A stretch of 64,000 nt of DNA from Citrifermentans bremense (lineage in GTDB: Bacteria > Desulfobacterota > Desulfuromonadia > Geobacterales > Geobacteraceae): contig NZ_AP023213.1 in NCBI RefSeq assembly GCF_014218275.1, forward strand, positions 2,024,001-2,088,000, in the 5' to 3' direction. The position numbers and the translations under genes were made by a program. A model generated the notes under the pieces. It was not told the origin of the DNA and ran no database searches. It was given only the letters and a program-made list of their open reading frames with translations. Positions 17,500-25,294 of the stretch are shown here, piece after piece. Each line of letters begins with the position of its first letter. The first letter of the stretch is position 1.

Positions 17500-17898
17500 T
17501 TAAATCACCGACAGCTCCACCGGCTCGACCACGCCTGCCTCGATCCGGAACGCCCTGGCGACCGGCTTATCCCGCTCTTGAAGCGACACGATCAGGTGGT
17601 GCACGTTGGGGGTCAATGCCAGCCTGATGTCCTCCTGGGAGGGGCGGGCGGGGGACTCGGGGTGTGAGTGGTAGATCACCAGCATCTCCTCCCCGCTAGC
17701 CCGCAGCGCCTTGACCACGGCAAACTGCTCCTTCGGGTCCATCATGAAGTGGTCGTTGCTGGCGTCGGTGTTGGTCATCGGGTAGTGGCTCGCCACGACC
17801 TTCCCGCTGCCGCCCAGGATGCCGCAGACTTCCAGCGGAAAGCCGCCCTGCGCGTGGCTCACCACCGCATCGAGTATCTCCTTGGGGATCTCGACCAT
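17500..17898 (-). CDS. hcyD: JAMM/Mec+ metalloprotease for a sulfur-carrier protein
   Basis: 132 residues, the length of bacterial Mec+/HcyD proteins. The JAMM zinc site is complete: Glu23 (PLEVCG), then HSHP with His77 and His79, Ser87 and Asp90 (RPSQED). These proteases trim a few residues from the C-terminus of ThiS-like carriers to expose Gly-Gly, or release the finished amino acid. The gene starts one base after the hcyF stop. The adjacent carrier ends GGG-Arg, so removal of the terminal Arg is the obvious task. The name follows the Wolinella homocysteine pathway and is an assignment by context plus motifs. Confidence 0.88.
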   Translation of the reverse strand: MVEIPKEILDAVVSHAQGGFPLEVCGILGGSGKVVASHYPMTNTDASNDHFMMDPKEQFAVVKALRASGEEMLVIYHSHPESPARPSQEDIRLALTPNVHHLIVSLQERDKPVARAFRIEAGVVEPVELSVI

Positions 17899-17899
17899 G

Positions 17900-18712
17900 T
17901 CAGTGCCCCAGGTCGCAGACGGTCATCGCGTCCAGCTCGTCCTTCAGTTCGGTGATGGTCGGGTGGTCGCCGCAGATCGGGCACCTGGCGTTCTTCTTCA
18001 CCGGAACCTCCCTGAAGCGCATCCTGAGCGCGTTGTAGGTGAGCAAGCGCCCGGTCAGAAGGTCGCCGGCTCCCAAAAGGTACTTGATCGCCTCGGTCGC
18101 CTGGAGGGTGCCGAGGACGCCGGGAAGGACCCCGATGACGCCTGCCCGCGAGCAGGTAGGTATCACGTCCTTCGGCGGGGGCTCCGGGAAGATGCAGCGG
18201 TAGCAGGGGGATTCCCCAGGTTTTACCGTCATTGTCTGCCCGTCGAATTGCAGGATGCCCCCGTGGGAGTAGGGCTTGCCGGCGAGGACGCAGGCATCGT
18301 TGATGAGGAACTTGGCCGCGAAGTTGTCGGTGCCGTCGATGACGAAGTCGTAGTCGGCGATCATGCCGGCGATGTTTTCTGCGGAAACCCAGGTCTGGTA
18401 GGTGTTCACCGTGAGCTCCGGGTTTATCGCCAGCATCGTTTCCTTGGCCGAGAGCACCTTTGCCTTGCCGAGATCCGGCGTGGTGTGGATGACCTGGCGC
18501 TGCAGGTTGGAGAGGTCCACCTCGTCGGCGTCCGCGATGCCGATGGTGCCCACGCCGGCCGCCGCCAGATACAGTGCGATCGGGGAACCGAGGCCGCCGG
18601 CCCCGATGATCAGCACGCGCCCCTCAAGCAGCTTCTTCTGCCCCTTCCCCCCGACTTCCTTCAAAAGGATGTGCCGGGAATAGCGGGTGATCTGTTCTTC
18701 GCTGAGCTTCAC
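17900..18712 (-). CDS. hcyF: ThiF/MoeB-family adenylyltransferase activating a sulfur carrier
   Basis: 270 residues. It adenylates the C-terminal Gly of a ubiquitin-like sulfur carrier. Seen: the N-terminal RYSRHILLKEVG typical of MoeB/ThiF, the ATP-binding loop GAGGLGSP, DADEVDLSNLQRQ, DGTDNF, a zinc Cys pair CYRC paired with CPIC near the C-terminus, and the conserved Cys of PTCSRAGVIG. There is no rhodanese domain, so sulfur must come from another protein. The GTG start (18710-18712) shares one base with the TAG of hcyS, and hcyD follows after one base: tight co-translation of carrier, activator and protease. Confidence 0.9.
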   Translation of the reverse strand: MKLSEEQITRYSRHILLKEVGGKGQKKLLEGRVLIIGAGGLGSPIALYLAAAGVGTIGIADADEVDLSNLQRQVIHTTPDLGKAKVLSAKETMLAINPELTVNTYQTWVSAENIAGMIADYDFVIDGTDNFAAKFLINDACVLAGKPYSHGGILQFDGQTMTVKPGESPCYRCIFPEPPPKDVIPTCSRAGVIGVLPGVLGTLQATEAIKYLLGAGDLLTGRLLTYNALRMRFREVPVKKNARCPICGDHPTITELKDELDAMTVCDLGH

Positions 18713-18921
18713 TATCTACCTCCACCCATGAAATAGAGAAATTCCACGTTGTCGCCATCCTTGACCGTTGCGTCGAAGTCGCCGCGGTCGAGGATGGCGC
18801 CGTTCAGCTCGACGGTGACGTATTCGCGCTGCTCCACCTGGAGAAGTTCAAGCAGTTGGCTGACCGGGACCGGGTTTTCTTCTGCGATGTTGGCTGGTTT
18901 GCCGTTGACTGTAAGGTTCAT
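18712..18921 (-). CDS. hcyS: ThiS-like sulfur carrier protein with GGG-Arg C-terminus
   Basis: 69 residues from the ATG at 18919-18921, which has AGGAG 10 bp upstream; an in-frame ATG at 18943-18945 lies before that site and is rejected. It has the beta-grasp size and pattern (LTVNGKPANI at the N-terminus, DGDNVEFLYFMGGGR at the end). ThiS proteins end in Gly-Gly; here an extra Arg blocks the diglycine, so a protease must act before adenylation. The JAMM protease gene two places downstream fits. In the Wolinella route the thiocarboxylate of this carrier supplies sulfide to MetY. Genuine ThiS for thiamine is the main alternative, but no thi genes are near. Confidence 0.88.
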   Translation of the reverse strand: MNLTVNGKPANIAEENPVPVSQLLELLQVEQREYVTVELNGAILDRGDFDATVKDGDNVEFLYFMGGGR

Positions 18922-18975
18922 TAAGAACACTCCTTTTAGTATCATAGATGATTGGTAAAGAACAGAGGCTTTCCC

Positions 18976-20229
18976 TCAGGCAGTTTCCAGCGCGGCCGCG
19001 AAATCCTCGAGGATGTCCTCTATGTCCTCGATCCCCACCGAGACCCGGACCTGCTCCTCGCTTACTCCCATGAGCGCCTTGACCTCCGGGGTGTAGTCGG
19101 CGCAGATGGTGCTCGCCGGATGGATCACCAGGGTCTTCGTGTCACCGATGTTGGCGAGGTTGCTGGCCAGCCGCAGGTTGTTGATGACGCGGAAGGCGGT
19201 GGCCCTGTCCGCAAGCCCGAAGGTCAGAAGCCCGCCGAACCGGCCGGCGAACTGGCGCTTCGCCACCTCGTGGAAGGGGGAATCCTCGAGGCCGGGGTAG
19301 TTGACCCAGGCGACCTTTTCATGCGCCTGAAGGAACCGGGCCACTTCCATCGCGTTGCAGCAGTGCCGTTCCATGCGCAGGGCCAGCGTCTCCAGCCCCT
19401 CGCCCGAAAGGAATGAGTTGAGCGGCGCGGCGCAGGCGCCGAAATCCTTGTGGATCAGCTTGCGGACCCGTGCCGTGAAGGCGAAGGAGCGGTATTTGCG
19501 GTGAAACTGCTCGAAGTGCGGGAACTTCGGGTTCTGCCAGTTGAAGCTGCCGGCGTCTATGATGGCGCCGCCTATGGAGTTGGCGGTCCCGTTGATGTAC
19601 TTGCTGGTGGAGTGGACGATGATGTCAGCCCCAAGGTCCTTCGAGCGCGCGAGGTACGGTGTGGAGACGGTGGCGTCTACCATGAGCGGGATGCCGTGCT
19701 TTTTCGCTACGGCTGCGAACGAAGCGATGTCGGGGACGTCCATCTTCGGGTTGCCGATGGTTTCCACGAAGATGAGCCGGGTTTTGTCGTTGACGCCGTC
19801 TTCGACCGCGGCCAAGTCGACGGGATCGACGAAGCGCGTGCAGATCCCGAAGTTGGCCAGCGTGTCATGGAAGAGCGAATAGGTGCCGCCGAAAAGGGAT
19901 GAGGAGGAGAGGACCTCGTCGCCGCTTCTCACCACGGCCATGACCGCGGTGGTAATCGCCGCCATGCCCGAAGCGGTGACGATGGCTGCGATGCCTTCCT
20001 CCACCGCGGCAAGCCTCTTTTCCAACGTCTCCAGAGTGGGGTTGCCGATCCTGGTGTACACCTGCCCTATGGCTCTCCCCCTGAAGATGTCCTCCAGTTC
20101 TTCCGCCGTGTCGTAGGCGAAGGCGGATGCCTGGACTATGGGGGTCTTGGTGGCGCCGTAAGGCCCGGGCGAGGTCCCGCCGTGGATCAGTTTGGTGTTG
20201 AATCTCAGCCTTTTCTCTTTCTCTTTCAA
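18976..20229 (-). CDS. metY: O-acetylhomoserine sulfhydrylase (aminocarboxypropyltransferase)
   Basis: About 417 residues, Cys/Met metabolism PLP-enzyme family. It makes homocysteine from O-acetylhomoserine and a sulfide donor. The PLP-lysine motif HSTSKYINGT, the VTASGMAAI segment and YTRIGNPT are those of MetY. The first ATG (20245-20247) has no ribosome-binding site; a GGGAGGGG inside the next codons fits a TTG at 20227-20229, chosen here. The gene heads the minus-strand cluster metY-hcyS-hcyF-hcyD-sulfite reductase-tusA, so its sulfur is probably delivered by the HcyS thiocarboxylate rather than free sulfide. cysK diverges upstream. Confidence 0.92.
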   Translation of the reverse strand: MKEKEKRLRFNTKLIHGGTSPGPYGATKTPIVQASAFAYDTAEELEDIFRGRAIGQVYTRIGNPTLETLEKRLAAVEEGIAAIVTASGMAAITTAVMAVVRSGDEVLSSSSLFGGTYSLFHDTLANFGICTRFVDPVDLAAVEDGVNDKTRLIFVETIGNPKMDVPDIASFAAVAKKHGIPLMVDATVSTPYLARSKDLGADIIVHSTSKYINGTANSIGGAIIDAGSFNWQNPKFPHFEQFHRKYRSFAFTARVRKLIHKDFGACAAPLNSFLSGEGLETLALRMERHCCNAMEVARFLQAHEKVAWVNYPGLEDSPFHEVAKRQFAGRFGGLLTFGLADRATAFRVINNLRLASNLANIGDTKTLVIHPASTICADYTPEVKALMGVSEEQVRVSVGIEDIEDILEDFAAALETA

Positions 20230-20247
20230 AACCCCTCCCGATTCCAT

Positions 20248-20656
20248 CTATAAATGCCGCTGCCGCTCTCTTGCCTGATCTGCAGCGGCCCCCCCGGCGG
20301 GTACTGTAGCACTTTTGGGTGGAACAGTAACGGGGCAGAGGGTAATATTTGATACTTTGCTTGTCAAGAATATTTTTTATTTTATACAGTGATTAAGTGG
20401 TGAATGCAATGCACGGCATCCGGCCGAATTGGTCTCCTTTTCGGCGCGCCTGGCTCCGCCAGGGCCGTTTAATGGTGCGATATCCGGCCCTCTGCTCCAG
20501 CACGGCGCCGCTTTTAGCTTTAAACAAAGCCGTGTGGTCAAGAACAGGTAAAAAATAGTTGACAGCGTTGCAGGATAAATATAAAAATACGAACCATGTC
20601 AGCATCCAGCGCCTGAGTTTGAGGCGTTGCGCAATCAACCCAAAGGAGAACCTGCC
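20248..20656. other. Divergent metY/cysK regulatory region
   Basis: About 410 bp without a gene. On the minus strand a TTGACA at 20362-20367 could be a -35 for metY, with only weak -10 matches. In the metY leader GCCGCTGC and GCAGCGGC (20256-20263 and 20282-20289) can form an 8-bp stem. A GC-rich, partly palindromic patch lies at about 20415-20475. I cannot match any of this to a known SAM or cysteine riboswitch by eye. Confidence 0.45.
20559..20585 (+). promoter_or_regulatory. Candidate sigma70 promoter of cysK
   Basis: TTGACA (20559-20564) is followed by an A/T-rich TATAAA (20580-20585); the 15-bp spacing is short, so the true -10 may be shifted. It lies about 70 bp before the cysK ATG. 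Confidence 0.4.
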
Positions 20657-21610
20657 ATGTCCCGTATCTACCTAGACAACTCCCAGTCCATCGGCAACAC
20701 GCCGCTCGTGCGGCTGAACCATGTAACCAAGGGGGCCAAGGCGACCGTGCTCGCCAAGGTCGAGGGGCGCAACCCCGCCTACTCGGTGAAGTGCCGCATC
20801 GGCGCCAACATGATCTGGGATGCGGAGGAGCGTGGCGTGTTGAAGCCTGGGGTGGAGATCGTCGAGCCTACCAGCGGCAACACCGGCATCGCGCTTGCCT
20901 ACGTGGCTGCGGCCCGCGGCTACAAGCTGACCCTCACCATGCCCGAGACCATGAGCATCGAACGCCGCAGGGTGCTGGCCGCTTTGGGGGCTAACCTGAT
21001 CCTCACCCCCGGTTCCGCCGGGATGAAGGGGGCGGTTGCCAAGGCGGAGGAGATCGCCGCTTCCGATCCGGCGCGCTACTTCCTGCCGCAGCAGTTCAAG
21101 AACCCGGCGAACCCCGCCATTCACGAGAAGACCACCGGCCCCGAGATCTGGGCCGACACCGACGGCGCCGTCGACGTGATCGTTGCCGGCGTAGGGACCG
21201 GCGGGACCATTTCCGGGATCTCCCGCTACCTCAAACACACCAAGGGGAAGCAGGTCGTCTCGGTGGCGGTCGAGCCCAAGGAGAGCGCGGTGATCTCCCA
21301 GAAGCTTGCCGGGCAGGAGTTGAAGCCCGGCCCGCACAAGATCCAGGGTATCGGCGCCGGTTTCATCCCCGAAACCCTTGATCTTTCGGTCATCGACCGG
21401 GTCGAGCAGGTCGACAGCAACGAGGCCCTCGAGTTCGCCAAGCGCCTCACCAAGGAAGAGGGGCTTTTGGTCGGCATCTCCAGCGGCGCCGCCGTTGCGG
21501 CCGCCGTTCGCCTGGCCAACCTGCAGGAGTTCGCCGGCAAGACCATCGTCGTGGTGCTTCCCGACCTCGCCGAGCGCTATCTCTCCACCGCGCTCTTCGA
21601 AGAATCCTAA
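20657..21610 (+). CDS. cysK: Cysteine synthase A (O-acetylserine sulfhydrylase)
   Basis: 317 residues from the ATG at 20657, with AAGGAG at 20642-20647. It makes cysteine from O-acetylserine and sulfide with PLP. The family marks are [10 protein letters not shown], the PLP-lysine region ([10 protein letters not shown], where Lys is in SVKCR as in CysK), [12 protein letters not shown], and [14 protein letters not shown]. The C-terminal [10 protein letters not shown] is the phosphate/sulfide-site helix. It diverges from the metY sulfur cluster, so both sulfhydrylases may answer to the same sulfur signal. A clear terminator follows. Confidence 0.96.
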   Translation: MSRIYLDNSQSIGNTPLVRLNHVTKGAKATVLAKVEGRNPAYSVKCRIGANMIWDAEERGVLKPGVEIVEPTSGNTGIALAYVAAARGYKLTLTMPETMSIERRRVLAALGANLILTPGSAGMKGAVAKAEEIAASDPARYFLPQQFKNPANPAIHEKTTGPEIWADTDGAVDVIVAGVGTGGTISGISRYLKHTKGKQVVSVAVEPKESAVISQKLAGQELKPGPHKIQGIGAGFIPETLDLSVIDRVEQVDSNEALEFAKRLTKEEGLLVGISSGAAVAAAVRLANLQEFAGKTIVVVLPDLAERYLSTALFEES

Positions 21611-21634
21611 ACTTTCACTGGTTTCTACGCTATA

Positions 21635-21668
21635 GAGGCCCCGGGTTCGCCCGGGGCTTTCTTTGTTT
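21635..21668 (+). terminator. Rho-independent terminator of cysK
   Basis: GCCCCGGG (21638-21645), TTCG loop, CCCGGGGC (21650-21657), then TTTCTTTGTTT. A stable stem 28 bp after the cysK stop. Confidence 0.93.
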
Positions 21669-21752
21669 CCGCGCCTTTTCCCGCCGGGGGTTGACACCCC
21701 GCACGCTCTACCCGTACACTGCACCCCTGTTTCTCATCCTGCTGGGGGATCC

Positions 21753-22997
21753 ATGAGCACCGACAGCCTGAGATCGGACCCGGCAAGGGGCCCGCTCCTC
21801 ACCAACTCCTTTTTCGTCCTTTTGTTTCTGTCGCTTGCGGGCCTTTTCTTCGTCGGGGTCCGCTTCGTCAAAGGTATCGGCGCCGTCTCCAACCTGAGCG
21901 ACGGCTACCCTTGGGGGATCTGGGTGGCCTACGACGTGGCCATCGGCACCGCTGTCACCTGCGGCGGCTTCGCCGTCGCCCTGTTGAGCTACATCATGCA
22001 CCGCGGCGAGTACCACTCGCTGGTGAAGTCAGCCATCCTCACCAGCCTCTTCGGCGCCTTCCTTGCCGCCTCCTCCATCGTGGTGGAGATCGGCCGCCCC
22101 TGGAACGCGCATGGGGTCTTCGGCCCGACCAGCTGGCAGCCTAGCTCCGCCTTCTTCGAACTCGCCCTTTGTGCCGCGGGGTACCTCGTGGCCGAGGTGA
22201 TCGAATACCTTCCCGCCATCGTCCCGGTCCTTGGGCGCGGCAACCCGACCTCGCTGCGGACGCTGCTGTTCAATTTCCTGGAGGCGCGCGGGATGGTGCA
22301 GGTCTTGCCGGAAAAGGGGGGCGCTCCCACCGCGCTTCTGCGCAGAAGGATCAACCAGCTCCTCATCCTCATCGCGCTGGCGGGGATCGTGCTCCCCACC
22401 ATGCACCAATCGGCTCTCGGCTCCTTGATGCTCATCGCGCAGACGAAGCTGCACCCTTTGTGGCACGGCCCCTTTTTGCCGCTGCTTTTCCTGATCAACT
22501 GCATCTACATCGGCTACGCCATCGTGATCTTCGAGTCGATCCTCGCCTGCTTCGCCCAGGGGCGCCCCTTCAGAAGCGGCGAGCTGGCCTCGGCTGCTGC
22601 CCTCATCCCCTGGCTCAGCGCAGCCTGGCTCGTGGTGAGGCTTTGGGACCTGGTGCACCGCGACCAGATAGAGGCGGTGTTCCATGGGGATTTCTACTCC
22701 ATCTTCTTCCTGGCCGAGTGCTTCTTGATGACCATCGGCTCCGCGCCGCTTTTCAACCGCGACAAGCGCCGATCACCCCGCCGGCTTTTCATCTCGGCGA
22801 GCATGATGCTCCTGGGCGGGGGACTCTACCGCTTCAACGTCTACCTGATCGGTTTCAACCCGGGGAGCGGCTGGCATTACTTCCCGTCTTTCGCCGAAGT
22901 GACCATCTCCGCCGGGATCGTCTCGCTGGAGATACTCGCCTACCAGGTGCTCATAAAGCTCCTCCCTCCCATTCCCGAAGAGTCCGCTGGGTATTGA
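21753..22997 (+). CDS. hybB: HybB-like integral membrane protein (NrfD/PsrC superfamily)
   Basis: 414 residues from the ATG at 21753 (GGGGGAT upstream); the longer ORF start at 21663 overlaps the cysK terminator. Roughly ten hydrophobic segments alternate with short loops. DGYPWGIWVAYDVAIGTA, IVVEIGRPWNAHG and TMHQSALGSL resemble HybB, the quinone-reactive membrane subunit of periplasmic hydrogenase-2 and related complexes. Normally it sits with an Fe-S ferredoxin subunit and a catalytic subunit; here it is alone, next to an SNase-like gene, so its electron partner must be encoded elsewhere. The hydrogenase at 10-14 kb is cytosolic and does not need such a subunit. Confidence 0.85.
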   Translation: MSTDSLRSDPARGPLLTNSFFVLLFLSLAGLFFVGVRFVKGIGAVSNLSDGYPWGIWVAYDVAIGTAVTCGGFAVALLSYIMHRGEYHSLVKSAILTSLFGAFLAASSIVVEIGRPWNAHGVFGPTSWQPSSAFFELALCAAGYLVAEVIEYLPAIVPVLGRGNPTSLRTLLFNFLEARGMVQVLPEKGGAPTALLRRRINQLLILIALAGIVLPTMHQSALGSLMLIAQTKLHPLWHGPFLPLLFLINCIYIGYAIVIFESILACFAQGRPFRSGELASAAALIPWLSAAWLVVRLWDLVHRDQIEAVFHGDFYSIFFLAECFLMTIGSAPLFNRDKRRSPRRLFISASMMLLGGGLYRFNVYLIGFNPGSGWHYFPSFAEVTISAGIVSLEILAYQVLIKLLPPIPEESAGY

Positions 22998-23081
22998 AGA
23001 TTGCTTTGCGGGAGCAGTTTTGTTAACATGGCGCCCCGGACCGCACCCCTGACGCCGTGGCGCCGAGAAAGGAGAGGCTTT

Positions 23082-23663
23082 TTGAGAATCGCCTGCAGCA
23101 TCATAGCCCTTTGCTCTTACTGCCTGTTTTTTCTGGCCCTGCCGGTACAAGCTCAGCCCGCTTCACCTCATCATGTAAGCGTCCTCGAAGGTCTCGTGGT
23201 CGGAGTCGCCGAGGGTGACCGGATCACGGTCAATTCCTTCGGCACCGAGATCCCGGTCCGCCTCTACGGGGTCGCCGCGCCCCAGATCGCCAAGGTGGAC
23301 AAGTTCACCGGCTGGTACAAGCCTGGGCAGCCTTACGCCGAGGATGCCTTCCGGGCCCTGTCCATCAAGGTCCTGCACCAGCAGGTAAAGGTGGAGATCC
23401 GCACCACGCTTCTTTCCAAGAGTGAATCGGCGCAGATCGCCTTCGCCGTGGTTTACCTCGACGGGCGCAACATAAACCTGGAGATGCTGAACGAAGGGTG
23501 GGCCTGGGCGGACCGCATGATCCTGAGCAGGAACGACCATCCCCGCTACCTGACTACGGAACGGATCGCCCGCAGCAAAAAACGCGGGCTCTGGGCCCAG
23601 GAAAACCCGCAGCCCCCCTGGAATTTCAAGCCGCAGATAAAGATCCGGGCCAAGCAGAACTGA
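23082..23663 (+). CDS. Exported SNase-fold (thermonuclease-like) protein with altered active site
   Basis: 193 residues from a TTG at 23082, placed 7 bp after AAGGAG; it opens with a signal peptide (IACSIIALCSYCLFFLALPVQA). The rest is a staphylococcal-nuclease/OB fold: EGDRITV, PVRLYGVAAPQ, VVYLDGRNINLEMLNEGWAW and a C-terminal ARSKKRGLW. Against SNase, Arg35 is kept (Arg60), but Asp40 reads Ala65, Glu43 reads Gln68 and the Arg87 place appears to be Ile. The catalytic Glu and one Arg are thus missing, so nuclease activity is doubtful; a binding role is possible. The alignment was made by eye. Confidence 0.85.
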   Translation: MRIACSIIALCSYCLFFLALPVQAQPASPHHVSVLEGLVVGVAEGDRITVNSFGTEIPVRLYGVAAPQIAKVDKFTGWYKPGQPYAEDAFRALSIKVLHQQVKVEIRTTLLSKSESAQIAFAVVYLDGRNINLEMLNEGWAWADRMILSRNDHPRYLTTERIARSKKRGLWAQENPQPPWNFKPQIKIRAKQN

Positions 23664-24049
23664 CCTTCCCCCTCCACGCACGATTCCCCTGCAATTCGAT
23701 GCCATGTTTACAGCTGAATAGAATGCGGCCGCCCCGCTGAGAAAAAACGCCGCCTGGAAAAGCCGCTCGTCTCGAAGCGGCTGCGCCGGTCACGGAAAAA
23801 CGGGCGCTTACCGAGGCACCCTGCCGTCCCGGCGCATTTTCTCTGTTCCAATTTGATACGGTTATCTGTTACATTTGGTGACAGTTGTGCCGAAACGGAA
23901 CATCTGTTGTCCGGTGCCGGCATGTGGGAAAGGAAGCCCGGGCCGGTACTTCTGCCGATGGTATAAAGCTGTCTCAACATATTGTATTCAACCCATTACC
24001 GCTGCTCTTCATTAAAATATGGCCGCGGCGTCGTCCGGATGCCGTTCAT
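23664..24049. other. Upstream region of the adh operon
   Basis: About 390 bp with no convincing gene. A minus-strand hairpin AGCCGCT..AGCGGCT followed by TTTTCC lies at about 23757-23783. At 23867-23883 TGTTAC-ATTTG-GTGACA is a near-palindrome about 170 bp before the -24 box, the right distance for a sigma54 enhancer site. Confidence 0.45.
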
Positions 24050-24065
24050 TGGTACCGATCTTGCC
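24050..24065 (+). promoter_or_regulatory. Sigma54 (-24/-12) promoter of the adh operon
   Basis: TGGTACCGATCTTGCC matches the TGGCACN5TTGCW consensus with the GG and GC pairs exactly 10 bp apart. Transcription would start near 24076, about 40 bp before the adh ATG. The operon's own NtrC-type regulator, downstream, has the GAFTGA loop needed to activate such promoters. Confidence 0.72.
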
Positions 24066-24116
24066 TGATGTAAACAAAGTCATTGCCGGCGCAGCGCCGG
24101 TTTAGGGAGTTGATGA

Positions 24117-25265
24117 ATGGAAATCAGCAAGTTTGTGGCGCCTGAAATCATCTTCGGGCGGGGCTCTTTGAGCCAGATCGGCGAGAGCGTGGTGCGCCTG
24201 GGCGTTTCCAAGGTGTTCATGGTCTCCGACGAAGACGTGATCCGGGCGGGGTGGGTGGACCAGTCCGTCGACTACCTGCGCGCCGCAGGGCTGGAGACGG
24301 TGATCTTTTCCAGCCTCACCACCAACCCCAAGGACCGCGAGGTCACCGAGGGGGCTGCCAAGTACCTAGCCTCGGGATGCGACGGCATCGTTTCCGTCGG
24401 TGGGGGGAGCCCGACCGACGTCGCCAAGGCGATCGCCATCATCGCCTCCAACGGCGGCAGGCTTCAGGACTACGAGGGGGTGAACAAGATCAGCGTGCCG
24501 CTTCCCCCCATGGTGATCGTCCCGAGCACCGCAGGCGCCGGCTCAGAGGTGAGCCAGTTCGCCATCATCGTCGACACCGACAGGAAGCTCAAGATGTCCA
24601 TCATCTCCCGGTCGCTCATACCCGACATCGCCATCGTGGACCCGGAGCTCTTGAAGACCAAGGACGCGAAACTGGCCGCCGCCACAGGGGTCGACGCGCT
24701 CACCCACGGCATCGAGTCCTACGTGTCGCTCGCCGCCACCCTTTTGACCGATATCCATGCGCTCAAGGCGATCCAGCTCATCTCGCAAAACCTCAGGCGT
24801 GCGGTAGCCGAGCGCAGCGACATGGACGCCAACACCAACATGGCCATGGCGAGCCTCACCGCGGGGCTAGCCTTCTCCAACGCCATCCTGGGCGCGGCCC
24901 ACGCCATGACGCATCAGGTGGACGGCCTGCTGGACCAGCACCACGGCGAGACCAACGCCTCGATCCTGCCGCACGTGATGCGCTTCAACCTCATGGCTTG
25001 CCCTGAGCGCTTCCGGGACATAGCCGTCGCCATGGGGGAGGATGTTGCCGGGCTCGACCTCATGGCCGCGGCCGAGCGCTCCATCGCCGCGGTGAAGGCG
25101 CTCATCGCCGACATCGGGCTCGCCCAGGGGCTCTCGGAGCTGGGACTCAGGGAGGAGTTCATCCCGCTTCTGAGCGAAAACGCCACCAAGGATGCCTGCC
25201 TGCTCACCAACCCGCGCAGCGCCACCAGGGAGCAGATCGAGGAGATCTACCGCAACGCGATGTGA
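24117..25265 (+). CDS. Iron-containing (group III) alcohol dehydrogenase
   Basis: 382 residues, typical length. It interconverts alcohols and aldehydes with NAD(P). GGGSPTD (residues 95-101) binds the dinucleotide; the metal ligands are the Asp/His of GVDALTHGIES, the His of AHAMTHQ and the His of LDQHHG. The substrate cannot be told; MdhA/butanol-dehydrogenase-like enzymes are nearest. AGGGAG precedes the ATG at 24117. Upstream is a sigma54 promoter, downstream a histidine kinase and sigma54 activator, suggesting that this dehydrogenase is their regulated output. Its stop overlaps a possible upstream start of the kinase. Confidence 0.93.
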   Translation: MEISKFVAPEIIFGRGSLSQIGESVVRLGVSKVFMVSDEDVIRAGWVDQSVDYLRAAGLETVIFSSLTTNPKDREVTEGAAKYLASGCDGIVSVGGGSPTDVAKAIAIIASNGGRLQDYEGVNKISVPLPPMVIVPSTAGAGSEVSQFAIIVDTDRKLKMSIISRSLIPDIAIVDPELLKTKDAKLAAATGVDALTHGIESYVSLAATLLTDIHALKAIQLISQNLRRAVAERSDMDANTNMAMASLTAGLAFSNAILGAAHAMTHQVDGLLDQHHGETNASILPHVMRFNLMACPERFRDIAVAMGEDVAGLDLMAAAERSIAAVKALIADIGLAQGLSELGLREEFIPLLSENATKDACLLTNPRSATREQIEEIYRNAM

Positions 25266-25294
25266 ATGCGGCCGGCGCCGCGAAGGAAGAGAAA

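Noticed and set aside
20393-20638. 81-residue minus-strand ORF between metY and cysK
   Set aside because: It covers the cysK promoter region, has no ribosome-binding site, and its hydrophobic stretch comes from the AT-rich patch.
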